In this document: one piece after another, positions 41,321 to 54,400 of the stretch
How the letters are laid out: each line of letters begins with the position of its first letter
Numbering within the stretch: position 1 is the stretch's first letter
Assembly: GCA_947044365.1 (NCBI GenBank)
Contig: OX345637.1
Location: 4,016,501-4,080,500, forward strand
Reading direction: 5' to 3'
From: Petrosia ficiformis
Lineage: Eukaryota > Porifera > Demospongiae > Haplosclerida > Petrosiidae
DNA: 64,000 nucleotides
Program-made: the position numbers and the translations under genes
The notes under the pieces: model-generated
Database searches by the model: none
What the model saw: the letters and a program-made list of their open reading frames with translations, nothing else
Told to the model about the DNA's origin: nothing

Positions 41321-43013
41321 ACTTCATAAAAGTAACACAGATATCATTTGCTGAGTATCACAGGAGAGGAACTCTGTAGACGTGTTCCTGCCGAAGAAAC
41401 CCGTGCACTTACTTTCTAAACATAGACCTTTTAACAACAAAGCAGTGTATGAATGGGCTATAGTTGGATCCCAACAACACACAGACATTATGGAGCATGT
41501 AGCTGAGGATGTAAGAAAGTGCACAAGTCAATGCAAGTGGCAAGTCACTACTCTATCACAGAGGAAAAAGCCTGCAGTTTTGTCTTCAGTGATCAGAAGG
41601 AATTACAGGAATTTCTGTACTGATGAACTGGGATGGAAGGTTAGAGTTTTCTCCAGCAACCTATTGTGCAAAAGATGGACATACACTTGATTGCTTGGAG
41701 ATTACCTGGGGCCTAGACTGAGAATTCAAAGGAGATTATTTTAGAGATCACCAAGCTGTATGTAATACTCGACTAGAAATCTACTCCTTCAATGCAGACA
41801 ATGAGTGCTGCACAACTGATTCCTAATTACATTTGGTGGTTCAATTAAGACAGGCAAAGCACCTTATAAACAGTTCAACTCAATAATAGATAATAGCTAT
41901 ATTCATAACTATACTTTCCAGTAAGCCAGCTGTATGAATATCATCACTACTGCCAGTTTGTCAGATACTTAGATACTACACCTATCTACTTGATGCTCTT
42001 GACGAACGCTAGTACAGTGGGTTGACCAGACCCTTCCCGTCGTATAGCAGAGGGTTGGGTCTGGCTAGGCAAGACTAACAGTACACTGCTTGTAGTCAGA
42101 CTGACATCATAACTCTTAACATACACATCTGAACCGAGAAAGAGCTGTTACCATTGATATCAACCAAAAATATCAGGCTGCTATGGTCACCTATATATTT
42201 AAGTCAGTATACACTCTTACATTAACTTGACTCCTGACCTTAAATGTTTTAACTTTCTTGGAAAGATGAATTGTTAACCATATATATTGAGGGGTATCTT
42301 CAACAAATTAATTAGTGTCTTAGGGGTTGTGTAATTATTCTATTAGCTGTCCTGAGGGTATTTAGAGATTCAATCTGTTGTCCTGAGGGTAAAATTTATT
42401 TCCTGTCCTGTGCTGGGGGGATCAAGGAATTGTTCCTCAATGGGGGTGTACCCTTATTTTCTGGGATAGCCCTTATTTAAATGTATCCTATCTTCATTGT
42501 GTTGGCCAATACAAAAAGGAAATATAATAATAATTGCACAACATGATACAGGCATACTCAGATCTTATCAATATTTCAAAAGTATGATTGGAGATAACGT
42601 AATTCATACTTGTCTTTTCATTAAAATCAAGAAATTGTACTAGTATAGTCGTAAGTGCCTGTATAACCATCAAGAACTATAATTATGAATTGTATTAAGC
42701 AAATTAATCACTCCTTTCAATTATGATATAAAAGATAGTTTTATTTTAATTAAAACAAAACATTTTACCACAGCATGAAAATAATTGTAATTACATAACA
42801 ACCTATCATAATAATGATAAAATGTGGCATATCATACACTATAGAGTTAATCATTAGAGAAAGGTAATACTTGAGAGGAATTACAATGAAATGGAAAAAT
42901 TTTGTCAAGGTAAAAATTATTAATTACAAAAAATGTATTCAAAAAAACTCAAAAAGGGATTTATACACAAAATATAATTATTGTATGATATAATTATAAG
43001 TCTGAAATGATTA
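41321..43013. other. Mostly noncoding, one open frame
   Basis: A plus-strand frame at 41382-41690 (102 codons, KPVHLLSKHRPFNNKAVYEW...) has coding-like composition but no recognised domain. A small inverted repeat (GACCAGACCC / GGGTCTGG) lies at about 42038-42078. 42280-43013 is AT-rich 3-prime flank of the PAS gene. Confidence 0.35.
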
Positions 43014-46000
43014 CTATATAAGTCGAAGTACCTCAAGAATATCCTTCTCAGTAGTGGGTAACATTCCTTTTTCATTGCCTGTCGTCTGGTTAACTTCAAA
43101 TGCACCATGAACATTGTATGGCATATAAGAGGTTTGTGGAACATAATTAGCAGAATCCCGAAGTTGATACTTTACATGATTTAGTTCCATGCCATTTGTT
43201 TTGCTGAGATATGGTTGATGTGTGTAGTGATTTTGAGGATGACTGCCTGTGTTCATGAAACTAGTTGTTCCCTGTGTCACATGATTCATCATGTGACCAT
43301 TATTGGGTATAACAACAGAGGATGGTGGTGGAACATATGTGCCCATAGGAATACCTTGTGGAACAAAGTTATAATGGCTAAGTGGTGCAGGTGGTTGTTG
43401 AACAAAATTACCAGGAGGAGGAGGAGGAACTTGATTTCCTGGCAAATTGATAGTTATATTCACATTAACTGGAGGTGGGTTAACAACAGGAGAAACAGTG
43501 GGGACATTAACATATGTTAATGGCTGGTTATAACCTACATGATCATTATAACTTGTATAATCATACATTCCACCAGTAGTCATACCAGTACTATATGAAG
43601 CGTCATTGGAATGTGTTAACATTCCTGGATTTGTTACAGGAATGGAAGGATGACTACTATATACAGATGGAGTCATATTAGCAGATGGAATGCTTGAATA
43701 GGTAGATGTGTTATTGGCCAGAGGATTTAATGATGGACTTTGTGCTGTTAGCTGACTAGTTAAATTCTCGAGAGTTGTCATGGCAACAGTTGAAGGTATG
43801 TAAATGTCAAATGCAGAAGAAAGGTCATCAGTAGGTCCTGAAGGCATACTTGGGTATTGGTTTGGTGGCTGTGGTGAACTATGTAGTCTGCTTTCTGGAG
43901 AGGAACCAACAACAGCAATTTCGGATGGAGGATTCAAAGGAACGTGTGAGAGTGGAGTAGTAGAGGAAGAGGAGGATGAAAGTGGTGAGGAAATTGATGG
44001 ATTTTTTGGTGATTGCTTTAAAGAAGGAGGAGGAGGAAAAGGAGAATTATAATTAGGCTCCAGACCATTAGATACTTCATACTCTACAACAGCCTCTGCA
44101 ACTTCTCCCCAACAGGCTAGACGATCCATATTCATTGGTATCGACATGAGAGCCTGTTCGCGTCCATGCAGTAACACATCTCGAACAGCTGGTGTGACGT
44201 CAGTATCTTCAATTGCTTTAATGACCGAGTCTGGACCTGTAACATTTGGTTTAGATGGGATGTCAAATCGAGTATCTGTATGTATACCTCCTTCAGGACT
44301 GTCTTCTATCTTACCATATAATTCAGTTTGTTCAATCATTTTAAGAGTTCCATTTGAACCAGCACTGGAATATTGAAAAGATAAAAATAATGGGAGCAGA
44401 TTAAATATACAATAGAAATGGGACTGTATTTGCTTCTGTTCCTACATCCTCAGCGTTCAGAGTATTGCTACCCCCTGGTCCTTCTCCTGTCACATAAATG
44501 ATTCTATGTGAGGTTTTAAAGTTACTATCCTTCTTCAACTACATGTACTTTCTCCCTCCCGGAAGCAATGTTCAATTTAACAATTGTGTTTAAATTCTCA
44601 CTATTCAGCTATTTTATACAGGAAATCAAAGTAATTTGGTTCATTAATATAATAGTTATAGACACAAAATTTCTGCAGTTTCATGTACAAAATGGCCTAA
44701 AAGCAAGCATTTAAAGAAGTATTTGATCAAAAACTGTTTTCAAGACTACATGTATGTATGTACATGTATGTACATGTGTGTAATCTGAAAATAAGGGCCT
44801 GGATACTAAATTTAATGCCATTTAAAGGAATCATTGAACCATTTTCTTTAAATCCCTGTTTTCTCATCATGGTTAGAATCGGTTAGAGCAAGTACATGAA
44901 GTTATCTTCCTAATTCCTGTACATTATGATCAACTAACAAGCTTATGTAAAGTGTAAACGTCTTTACTAAATGTACTATAATTAATAAGAATTAGTCACA
45001 TTAGTACATTACATAATTACCAGATCAATTTAAAGTTTGCTTCCAGATATTTTGGGGTTTGGTTGTCATGCTCATATCTCATTAGTCCTTGTATTTGGAC
45101 CCATACCCATTCTCCAGTATGTGTCATGAACCGAATAATAGGACTTGTGGCCTGTCCAGTAATGAGCACTGTAAATAAAGAAGTAACATATTTATGTGAT
45201 TAGCTGAGTAAGCAACACTGAACGTCAAGTGACTAGACCATTATTTCAATATACATGTACATGTAAATGTGATTAGAATAAGGAATTTGAATTTCAAACT
45301 GTTTGATTATAACAATTTGTATAGGATCCAAAACGACAAAATCTGCAACTACCAAACATTACTGCAAATTATATGTGATTTGTAACTAATTACTTACACG
45401 TTTTCAAGCAATGAATGGAACGACGATTATCAGCTGGATGGAAGAAGTCAGTGATGTTAGTTCCTTCAATTTCACTATCAAATCCAGTTACAGTTGACAT
45501 TCTGTTGAGATACATGTAAGTATAACATGCAGAAAAATACTCTATGTATGTAAACTGTATTAGTTTTAGTTAATTACAAATAAAATCTCATTTAACTTGC
45601 TTAATGAAATTATTTTGCTTAGTTACAGGTTTACCGTAATAACTATAACTAACTAAAACTTAATTGCCGATAATGGGTACTTTTAGTAACACGTAGTTAA
45701 CTAAAACTAAAACTCATTTAGTAAGCTTAATATTTCAGAAGCTACTCATACTATAAATCAACTAGAAGTGTCCATTAATTATTGTCAAACTAGTATCAGT
45801 AGTACATGTGTGTATACAACAGTACACCACCCACAAGTAACGTATTGACCCAATTTATTACGGTATAAATGAATGTTGTTTTTCACAATTTGAACACTCA
45901 ATACTATTCAAACAATTAACAGGTTCACTTATTAAATATTCATAGCTTCCCTAAATTTGTTGCTTTTGCTATTGGGCATGACTCAAAATTAAAGATAAAT

Positions 46001-48982
46001 AATTCCTTCCACACTGGGATTCAAACTCAGATCATCACAGAGGGAGTCCAATGCTTTTTAACTAGCTACATAACCATCATACCATTTTAGCTATTTGATA
46101 TAACAACAGTAAACACACTGAGTCTAAACTCATCAAATATACACACTCTTTCTGGTCATTTAAACTTTCCATCTTGCATGTTTAAAAGCATTAATGTTGG
46201 AACTGCACACTTCTGCAAGAAATATTTTACCATAGACAGTGAATTATATGTAACTAATTACTTCAGAGTCTTGATATGTTTTGAAGCATTGGCCAAATTG
46301 GCTCAACAATGTTTAGTGTGTGCACCATTGGAAATACATTTTGAGCAAATTAACAAAGAATTAATGCTGGTTGGTAGTGACAATATAATCATAAATAACT
46401 GTGCCGTCTGGCCCAATAGAGAACTGTGCAATGCCAAATAAGAAGCTCTTTGGGTTAATGGTGTACCATATGAGCTTATCAAAACCACTGAACTACATGT
46501 ACATGTATATGTATGTATATCAACATGCTTGATTCATGATCTGATTATCAGCTAAACACACACTTTGTATCAATAGAGAGAATCTTCAGATCCATTGTAG
46601 TAGTACTTGTGAACATCGTTTGTGGGATACTGATTTCCAAAATAGAACAAGAGGACTCAATCCTTCGACACTCAGCAATGAGTCCAACTACTCTGTACTG
46701 AGACTCACCTCTTCTTTGAGAAATTTTAAGATTTCCAGAAACATGAACCATCTATGATAAAACACAATAATTATGAAATACAGTTTTTATGAATTTAGTA
46801 TCTAGTCTCAGCATGATCCCTATAATCGATTTCTCTAAACTTATTAATTACAGTTCAAGAAAGAAACAAAGAGTAATCTTCTCTATCAGAAAGGGATCGA
46901 ATGTCTTCAAAGAATCCTACATTCATATAAAAATTTCCCAGATTTGTTTTTTTTTATGTTTACTGTATACATGTAGATACATGTACATGTACATGTCCAT
47001 AGATTAAGATTAAGTTAAAGTCTGTGTAAGGTTCAGTCATTTTCTGGTACTGATGAATCTCATTGGGTTCATGCTTTTGTAATGTGACTAGGAATATAAT
47101 ACATTGTGTATGTTGATCAATCACTATGTACTAGGGCTAGAATGAAGGTTGGAAAACAACAGTCTAAGCTTTGTCAGTAAACATAAACAAAGATTTGAAG
47201 GTTCGCATGTGTTTTTACTTAGATTAGCAATCCTGGACTGAGAAATGAGCTACATGTAGCAAAACACCCTCAACTTTTCTTTTAAAATGCTCACATTATG
47301 AATGACATGTTTTAGATTGCATATGTGCAAGCATTAAAGTTGGCATGGCAGGGAAGCTTCGAATGCATGGCAAATAAACGAAGATTCAAACCTTTCACCA
47401 ACCCTAACATTAACATATTATTACGGTGTTCTGCCCAGGATAATTAGAGTGGTAGTTAGATCCTACATGTAACTTGTATTTAGTGCTGTTTATCCAGTAT
47501 ATATTTAATTATGTCTCAGTAGCCTATATTTAAATGTATTATCTAAGTGGTGGTTAATTCATCCTGGTGATGTGCTGAGTGGTGGTTATTCCCAACTGGC
47601 ACCAGTGTACTGTTATTAAGTGTATACTATGCTTACAATAGTGCCTCCAAATCTTGACAGTTGTTTTTTACCAGGAGATATGGATGACTTGAAGCGAATA
47701 TAAAATTGTCGAAACTGTCGTGGACGAACGCCTACATGTATACAAATATAAAATTATAAAGATGAAACAAAACTTCATATTAACTTATTTTCAACAGCAT
47801 AATTTTGGTTTTACAAAATATTACAAGTACATGTACATGTACATGATAACACTTGAGATGGAAAGAAAGAAAGAAACAGACACCTGAAAAAATTAAATTG
47901 AGTTGCCTCAGGTGTGGGATTTGAACCCACGACACTCTGCACTCTTGACTGTACTTGTACATCAGTATTTTTGACAAGCTTATATGGTGCACCATTGGAC
48001 CAAAGAGCTTCTTATTGGGCACTGCACAGTTCTCTCTTTGGGCCAGATGGTGCAGTTAATTATGATTATATTGTCACTAACAGCATTAACTCTTTGTTAA
48101 TTGGCTCATGATGTATTCCCAATGGTGCACACACTAACAATTGCTGTGATAACATTATCAAAAGCTCTGATGTAGGGGTGGGCGGTATTGCCAATTTTGA
48201 TACCGCTTATGAATTATCGCGATATTACTAAATACCGTCTAACCACGTGTTCCGCAATTGGTCACACCCACAAATGTTTGAAAGGCATCAAACAGTGCCT
48301 GAAATACTAACTCATTCAGACTACTACAATACTACATCTACACTGAAAACATTACTTTTTTGGCACATTGTAGTATAAGGCAAACAAAAAGCCATTCGTA
48401 TCAATTGACTTACGCAACCACAACAACAGTTGTAGCATCTTCTGTTGAAGCAATAGATATCTACCACACCTTTCTAACTCAATCGCTACCTAGAATTGGC
48501 TAGAAATTCAAACAAACATGTGCTCAAAAGTATAGGCGTGCCACGTACATGTAAATTATTTAACTAACTGCTATTTCGATATACCGCCCACCCCTACTCT
48601 GATGTACATGTACAGTATAAGTCAATAAAAAGTTAACATTCAAATAGCAAATTTATTGGCTTCTTACATGTATACAAATGGCAGAATAGCGAACATTTAA
48701 AGTTACAAGTTTGATCAATATTATAATTATATTCCCTTTTATACATTTGGTCAGAAATGAGTACACAGTATTACATGTACATGTATGTTAATATAAGTTT
48801 GTGTACAAACCTTTTGCCTTAAGATTATTGGAAATTGAATTGTGATCATCTTCATGAGTAAGTTCATATATAGATTGACCTATGACCTCTTGTTGTGTGA
48901 CTCCTACATAGTCTGCTACACTTTCAGAAACATAAAGTATTTCACCAGATGCAGAAATTATAATTAGAAAACCATCAATAGC
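43014..48982 (-). CDS. PAS-domain transcription regulator (bHLH-PAS/NCOA-like), C-terminal exons
   Basis: Seven in-phase segments form the 3-prime part of one gene: 48982-48811, 47731-47637, 46751-46564, 45501-45398, 45168-45021 and 44364-43014 (last exon, stop at 43014); the upstream start is outside these. The first encodes PAS-A (DGFLIIISASGEILYVSESV...QSIYELTHEDDH). 46751-45021 encodes PAS-B: VVGLIAECRRI, TTTMDLKILSIDTK, GTNITDFFHPAD, then RFMTHTGEWVWVQIQGLMRY. The last 450 codons are a low-complexity Pro/Ser/Asn-rich tail (PPPPPGNFVQQPPAPL), as in transactivation regions. Such proteins are nuclear and usually dimerise through bHLH and PAS domains. PAS-A resembles AhR, SIM/HIF and NCOA types without settling the subfamily. 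The N-terminal bHLH was not found in the window. Confidence 0.8.
46000..46090 (-). mobile_element. tRNA-like SINE head (decayed)
   Basis: The minus strand reads TATGTAGCTAGTTAAAAAGC (A-box-like), ATTGGACTCC, then GAGTTTGAATCCCA (B-box-like) at tRNA-like spacing of about 45 nt. It is not foldable as a functional tRNA, so it is best seen as a tRNA-derived SINE scrap in a PAS gene intron. Confidence 0.4.
46265..46490 (+). mobile_element. SINE-like repeat, copy 1
   Basis: Begins GTTTTGAAGCATTGGCCAAA and ends with AAGAAGCTCTTTGGG...AATGGTG. Related copies occur at 47905-48150 (inverted) and 63225-63400. It lies in a PAS gene intron. The chance open frame within it is not a gene. Confidence 0.65.
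47905..48150 (-). mobile_element. tRNA-derived SINE, copy 2 (with A and B boxes)
   Basis: On the minus strand, the shared body is followed by CTCTTTGGTCCAATGGTGC (A-box-like TGGTCCAATGG) and, about 70 nt on, GTGGGTTCAAATCCCACACC (a good B box and T-arm), as in a class II (Ser/Leu-like) tRNA with a long variable arm. The body matches copies 1 and 3. It is the fullest copy in the window. Confidence 0.7.
48165..48604. mobile_element. hAT-type MITE with perfect 8-bp target duplication
   Basis: CTCTGATG at 48165-48172 and 48597-48604 flank 48173-48596, whose ends TAGGGGTGGGCGGTAT / ATACCGCCCACCCCTA are perfect inverted repeats. The 424-bp element has no coding capacity and sits in an intron of the PAS gene beside SINE copy 2. 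Intact duplication and ends indicate a recent insertion. Confidence 0.92.
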
Positions 48983-49015
48983 CTGTAGAATATACATGTG
49001 CATATGTACATCCAT

Positions 49016-50991
49016 TGTATATGCATAAGTGTTTTGATATCCTGATGTAAATACATGTACATAACCATGTACATTTACATGTATTTGTACATGTACATGT
49101 ATATAGTCATCTACATGTACAAGTAAATGTAAAATAATGTGCTCAGCGAGCTAACACAGAGGAAACAACACACAGTGCAACAATGTACAGCCACACAAAA
49201 TAACCAAAATAAATAAGAACCATAATGACTTAGAAAAACTTGCAATGGCGTGTTATGTATAATCTGGGACGAACATTTGGTATAATATTTATTCATTACA
49301 CCAAAATACATGTACATTTGTGCACACACAATTTTAAAATCTAAATGTACGTGTGGTTAAAATTAGTGGTGTGTCTGTTTGCTTGTTGCTGTGTTAACCT
49401 AATACCAAGAGGAAGTAGCGACATGAACAATTAAGTGTAGTACTAGAATTTAAGGATAGTATTGTAGCTATATTACGCTTGTATAATACTTATACAAACC
49501 ACAGAATACAATAATTTCATGCTTGAGTGAGAACAAAAACATACTCATATAACCCTGACAATGCCAGTACTTCTATCGTGCTTCTTATATCCTATGGGAC
49601 TATATACTCATTATTTCGTGACTTCTTATATGAAGAAATAACCCATTATAGGATAGCAAAGGTTAATAACGTAATATTTCCAGCCCTGCTACATGTATAT
49701 ACCACATATACATATACATGTACAATATTGTAAATGAAGTATATATTACTATTAGTGTTGGGACAAATGCTAAAAAAATACATTATATAGAAGCCTTCAT
49801 CAGCAAAACAAATGAAAGTTTAAAAGTTAGCTAATGTTTCCAAATGTTCGGTAATCTCAAAAACTATTTACAGTAGGAATCAAAAAAAGTTCATATTTCA
49901 TCTTCTTATTACGACCGTAGTACATAACTCACCATTTAGTACTCTTTAAAATGATTTAATTAATGTTCGATATTAATTAATGCTGGAATATAGGCATCCT
50001 CAATGAGCCAAATGGCTGAGGTTTTACTATCAGCTTCTTTCAGAAAAATTCAGATCTAAACAAAGTTGATATTCCAGAATCTAAAAGCTCTGTCCAACTT
50101 TGTCTGCATTCACAGTTCTTTATTCCGTGTAGAAATAGCAAAATCATTGTCTTGACAAAGATGGGCGTGACTGTTAAAAACAGTTGAGTTGTATCACATT
50201 CTCCTGCCTTCGTAGATGTTAGGAAAGGTATCATACACTGTATACCGTTTACACAATCTACATGTATCACTGAATATTCAATTACCAGTTTAACGAAGCT
50301 AGATTGAGCGTACTATGGAGTGTAGAATGTGCAGAGTGCAGAAACAGAACGTGAACTTTTTTTGATACCAACTGTAGTATATAAACATAACATTTTTACT
50401 GTAGCGCTTTGCTCAAACCTTTGTTTGTTTGCTACACATTTGAAGCTAAATTTCATCCTTCGAAGCTTTGCTGCCACATTCACTTTAATGTTTGCACATG
50501 CACACTTGTACAATCTAAATGTGTTGTTAATAATGTGGGCATGTTCCAGAAATGTTGAGGCTATGTTGTTGTCTGCTTGTCTCATTTCTCAGTCCAGTGA
50601 TGCTAAATTCAAGTAGAAACAGCGACAGGAACAAGACTAGTACTTGTTATAACGCAATAATCCAGTTTTGGAGGCATTATGTACCAATCAAGGTAAGAGC
50701 AACATTGATAAAAACAAGCACGAACCTTTGTATCTTTTGTTAGTTTCTACTGATGAAGCTTCGAATGTTGTTTTGCAACATTCGTCTCAGCCCTAGTTTA
50801 CTGTATCAAATGATGCTAATGAAATCACAAGACTGCTATCAGTCACGTGATATCTATAATCATTTATTCATGTACGTGTACATTACTATGTACATGTGTT
50901 TACATGTGTACATGTACACAACTAGAGTCACATGATACAGTGCCTACATGTATAAATTCTTGTACATGTATATGTACATTATTATGTACAT
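49016..50991. other. No recognisable gene
   Basis: Probably a PAS-gene intron. It contains many TACATG-type palindromes, a hairpin CGAATGTTG-TTTTG-CAACATTCG at 50762-50784 and several short open frames on both strands near 50313-50616 without recognised domains. Confidence 0.4.
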
Positions 50992-52411
50992 TTATTGCTG
51001 ATCATGTGACCTGTGGCCAATCAGAGTGCAGATATTGCGTCACGTGATTGACCATTAAATCACTTATTGCACACTTTTGCGTGCAATAAATAGTTATTGC
51101 ACACTTTGCTCATCTCCACTAACGAAGCTGCTTCAACAACGGTGGTAGTTCACCAGATCGTCAATAAATCACTTAGAACACACTTGACAGTGCATTGTGT
51201 GTTTCAATGTAGCACTTGGGCGGTCAATAAAGGTCTCGTTTACATAATGCACTCGCCTTCGGCTCGTGCATTATGTAAACTCAACCTTTATTGACCTGCC
51301 CTCGTGCTACATTAAAACACGTAATCAATGTAAAGTGTGTTCTAACTATTACGTACATGTGAAATATAATAACATGTGTACATGTATACAGTACACTGAT
51401 GGAGTTACAAAGATTATGTATCAAATGGAGTCAAAAATACGTATACACATGTATATGTGTATGTGGAAATACTGATGGTGTTTTATGTTTGGTGGTTTTG
51501 GGTTCAAACCATCATATTAAAATTCGCTGAATACACGTGCATTCTAAACGTTTTCCCTGGTGAGAAGTACAGAATGACTAGCTGATATCTTCCTCGGAAT
51601 GTGTCCAATAAAAAGTAGTAGTCTCCATTCTCAGTTCTCACCATCCAACACTCGTGCTCAGTCACGCTCCCATAATGAAATTTAATAGCTAATCGTCAAA
51701 ATTTAATTCGTCAACACGCTGTGAACAGCAAACCATCAATATTTACTACTGTTAATATTTCCACGTAAAAAGTATAACTTATACATCTACATGCAAAAAT
51801 GTAATTATAAATAATATTAAATTATAATATCAAATTATGATATTATTAGGAACAGGTATTGAGGTAATATGATATATTCATGTACATGTATGTATATATC
51901 ATATATTCATGTACATGTATGTATATATGAGATATGTACATGTACATGTAGATTGCTAATCCAAAAATTACATGCAGCATAAATCATATACATGTACATT
52001 ACTGTGTAATACATGACCTTCAGGTGACCATTATTTGTGGAAAATGAATGTAATTAAGTAATAGTTATAACACACGTTACTGTGATTACATGTTTTAATG
52101 TAGCACGAGGGCGGGTCAATAAAGGTTGACTTTACATAATGCACGAGCTGAAGACGAGTGCGTTATGTAAACGAGACCTTTATTCACCGCCCAAGTGCTG
52201 CATTGAAAGTCAAATTGAAACACACAATGCACTGTCAAGTGTGTTATAAGTGATTTATTGACGATCTGGTGAACTACCACCGTTGTTGGAGCAGCTTCAT
52301 TAGTAGAGGTGAGCAAACTGTGCAATAACTAACTTATAAGTGATTTAATGTTCCATCACGTGACGCATTATCTGCACTCTGATTGGCCACAGGTCACATG
52401 ATCAGCAATAA
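50992..52411. repeat. Large inverted repeat with 355-bp arms
   Basis: The arms 50992-51351 and 52058-52411 are reverse complements with scattered mismatches, separated by about 706 bp. Each arm includes GTCACGTGAT-type E-boxes and its own internal hairpin (CAATAAAGG...ATAATGCAC / TGCATTATGTAAA...CCTTTATTG). It may be a foldback transposon or two oppositely inserted MITEs. Confidence 0.85.
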
Positions 52412-54180
52412 TAAAAATTATTACATTTTTACTCATGGACAAAACAATTCAAATCACAAAAATATATGTATGTAGTTATTAATACTTGTATGTACATGTA
52501 CATGTAGTTATTAACACTTGTATGTACATGTAGTATATTACACACTTTGTAAGATACATGTACATTGTACATGTATGTATGGACCCACAAATAACAGTCA
52601 CATTAAAGCAACAAACAAATTAATAATTTGCCTATTCTATCAGCATCAAAAAGAGGAGCTTCTAGGTAAGTTACATATAGTACTCTATATCCCTTTTCAG
52701 CTTAATTAAGTTAGTTACAGATAAGCCACAGAAACAGTTCCACTCCAGTAATTGGGGAATGACCTCTTAAAATACAATTTCATTACATAATACATACATG
52801 TACATGTACATGTACATGTACATATGTACATACGTAACATGTACATGTACATACATGTACATTATTAAATAACTATCAGATCATGTTTACATAAAAAGTT
52901 CACTAATAAGTTCAACCGACACATAATTATGACAACCAAGAAACTAAAACATCAGTAAACAATCCTGTATAATAATTACTGGATACAATTAGTGTGTGTT
53001 TTACTAATCATATTGTGGGGCATAATCCTGTGTGTTGAAATAACTGATTGGGAATGAAAACAACCCTTTCTGTTGCAAAAGGAAATAGTCAAACCCAGAG
53101 TGGGAAATACATGTAACAGTGCTCCAGTGCTCATTTGAGCACCAAATTTAGCTTAAGGAGTACCAGATTTTGACATGACAATGCATGCTAGTTGAACTAT
53201 GGTGAGCACTGGTGACAAAGTTGCTCACCAGATATTGTAGCCTTATTTCCCGCCCTGGTCAAACCCGAGACCCTTAACTCCAAAGCATGCATACAAACAA
53301 ACACCATCCGTTCATACAACATGTACCTTTTTAATAGTAAAGCCTACCATCCACTAGGCAACTTAGGAGTTGGCAACAAGTTCCTCACTCCATGTTGGCA
53401 TTGAATAGAGCATCCTTTATTTTGTGACAACATGTTATTCAGTGGTTGTAAACTACTACTTTTTACTATCCACTAGGCAACTTTGGAGTAGACAATTTGT
53501 TGCCAACTCCAAAGTTGTCTAGCAGATGGTAGGCTTAAAAGATATTATCACTCTTAGTTAAATACATATATACATGTAACTAAATTACATGTCAATTGTA
53601 ATAATCTAACTAACCAAATATAGTTAGTTTATAACTAGACTAAACTAAATACATGTACATGTTCTTGGAACATGTAGCCTGCGCAATACTCCTTGGAAGG
53701 TGGGCCTTTAATGCAAACACACATTTGTTAAGCTAAAATTTGATTTCTGTTATGATTTTCATTTGCTTCAGCTTTCAGCAGTTGCTTCTCTTCTTTTGAT
53801 CTGCTCCGGATTCCAGCAGTTCCCATATTATGAAGGAAATCTTTCTTCTTTTCCGAGATTCATCATTAGTTCAAAACATGTTATGAAATTCATTATTAGG
53901 AGAGTGACTGCCTGAAAATGGACTATTCTAATTAGAAAGCAAAGAAATCGGGGATACAGTGGACTGCATTGGCCACTCCAAGGTATACAGACAATCTTCT
54001 ACGACTAATTTTGAGCTTTCTGATATTTTTAGAAGATGTATAAACTATTATAAAGTCCTTTACCGATATTTTTTTGTATCACAGACAGACGAACAGAACC
54101 CATCACTTAACCCCTTGTGCATCATACTACATAGGGTAATAATTATACATATATATTATACTGTACCTATTATACTTAAT
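52412..54180. other. No firmly recognised gene
   Basis: TACATG-rich spacer. On the minus strand near 53870-53770 a short coding-like stretch reads MGTAGIRSRSKEEKQLLKAE and on to a stop after about 32 codons; it has no clear splice signals and is unassigned. Imperfect repeats of ACTAGGCAACTTTGGAGT occur near 53355-53520. Confidence 0.3.
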
Positions 54181-54184
54181 GCAC

Positions 54185-54400
54185 ACACACTGGTTTGAGA
54201 GAGATTAGTATTATACATGTATATTAAACTGCAAGTACACACACTGGTTTGAGAGAGATTAGTATATACTGTATTATACATGTACATGTATATTAAAGTG
54301 CATGTACACACACTGGTTGTGAGAGAGATTAGTTTATAATTATTTATATATGTACATGTACATGTATAGCATACTGTACACACACTGGTTGAGAGACAGA
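54185..54400. repeat. Tandem repeat, about 4 units of 55-65 bp
   Basis: CACACACTGGTTTGAGAGAG followed by ATTAGTAT and a TACATG-rich tail recurs at about 54187, 54239, 54306 and 54374, with unit length varying with the number of TACATG hexamers. Confidence 0.85.

Noticed and set aside
46178..46441. Plus-strand ORF of 87 codons
   Set aside because: It coincides with a SINE copy, and the relatives at 48 and 63 kb do not keep the frame.
47913..48010. Functional tRNA-Ser/Leu gene
   Set aside because: A and B boxes are present but the acceptor and D-stems do not pair well and the body is repeated elsewhere, so it is a SINE.
53770..53875. bHLH exon of the PAS gene
   Set aside because: The basic, charged stretch looked promising but lacks the bHLH spacing and usable splice sites.
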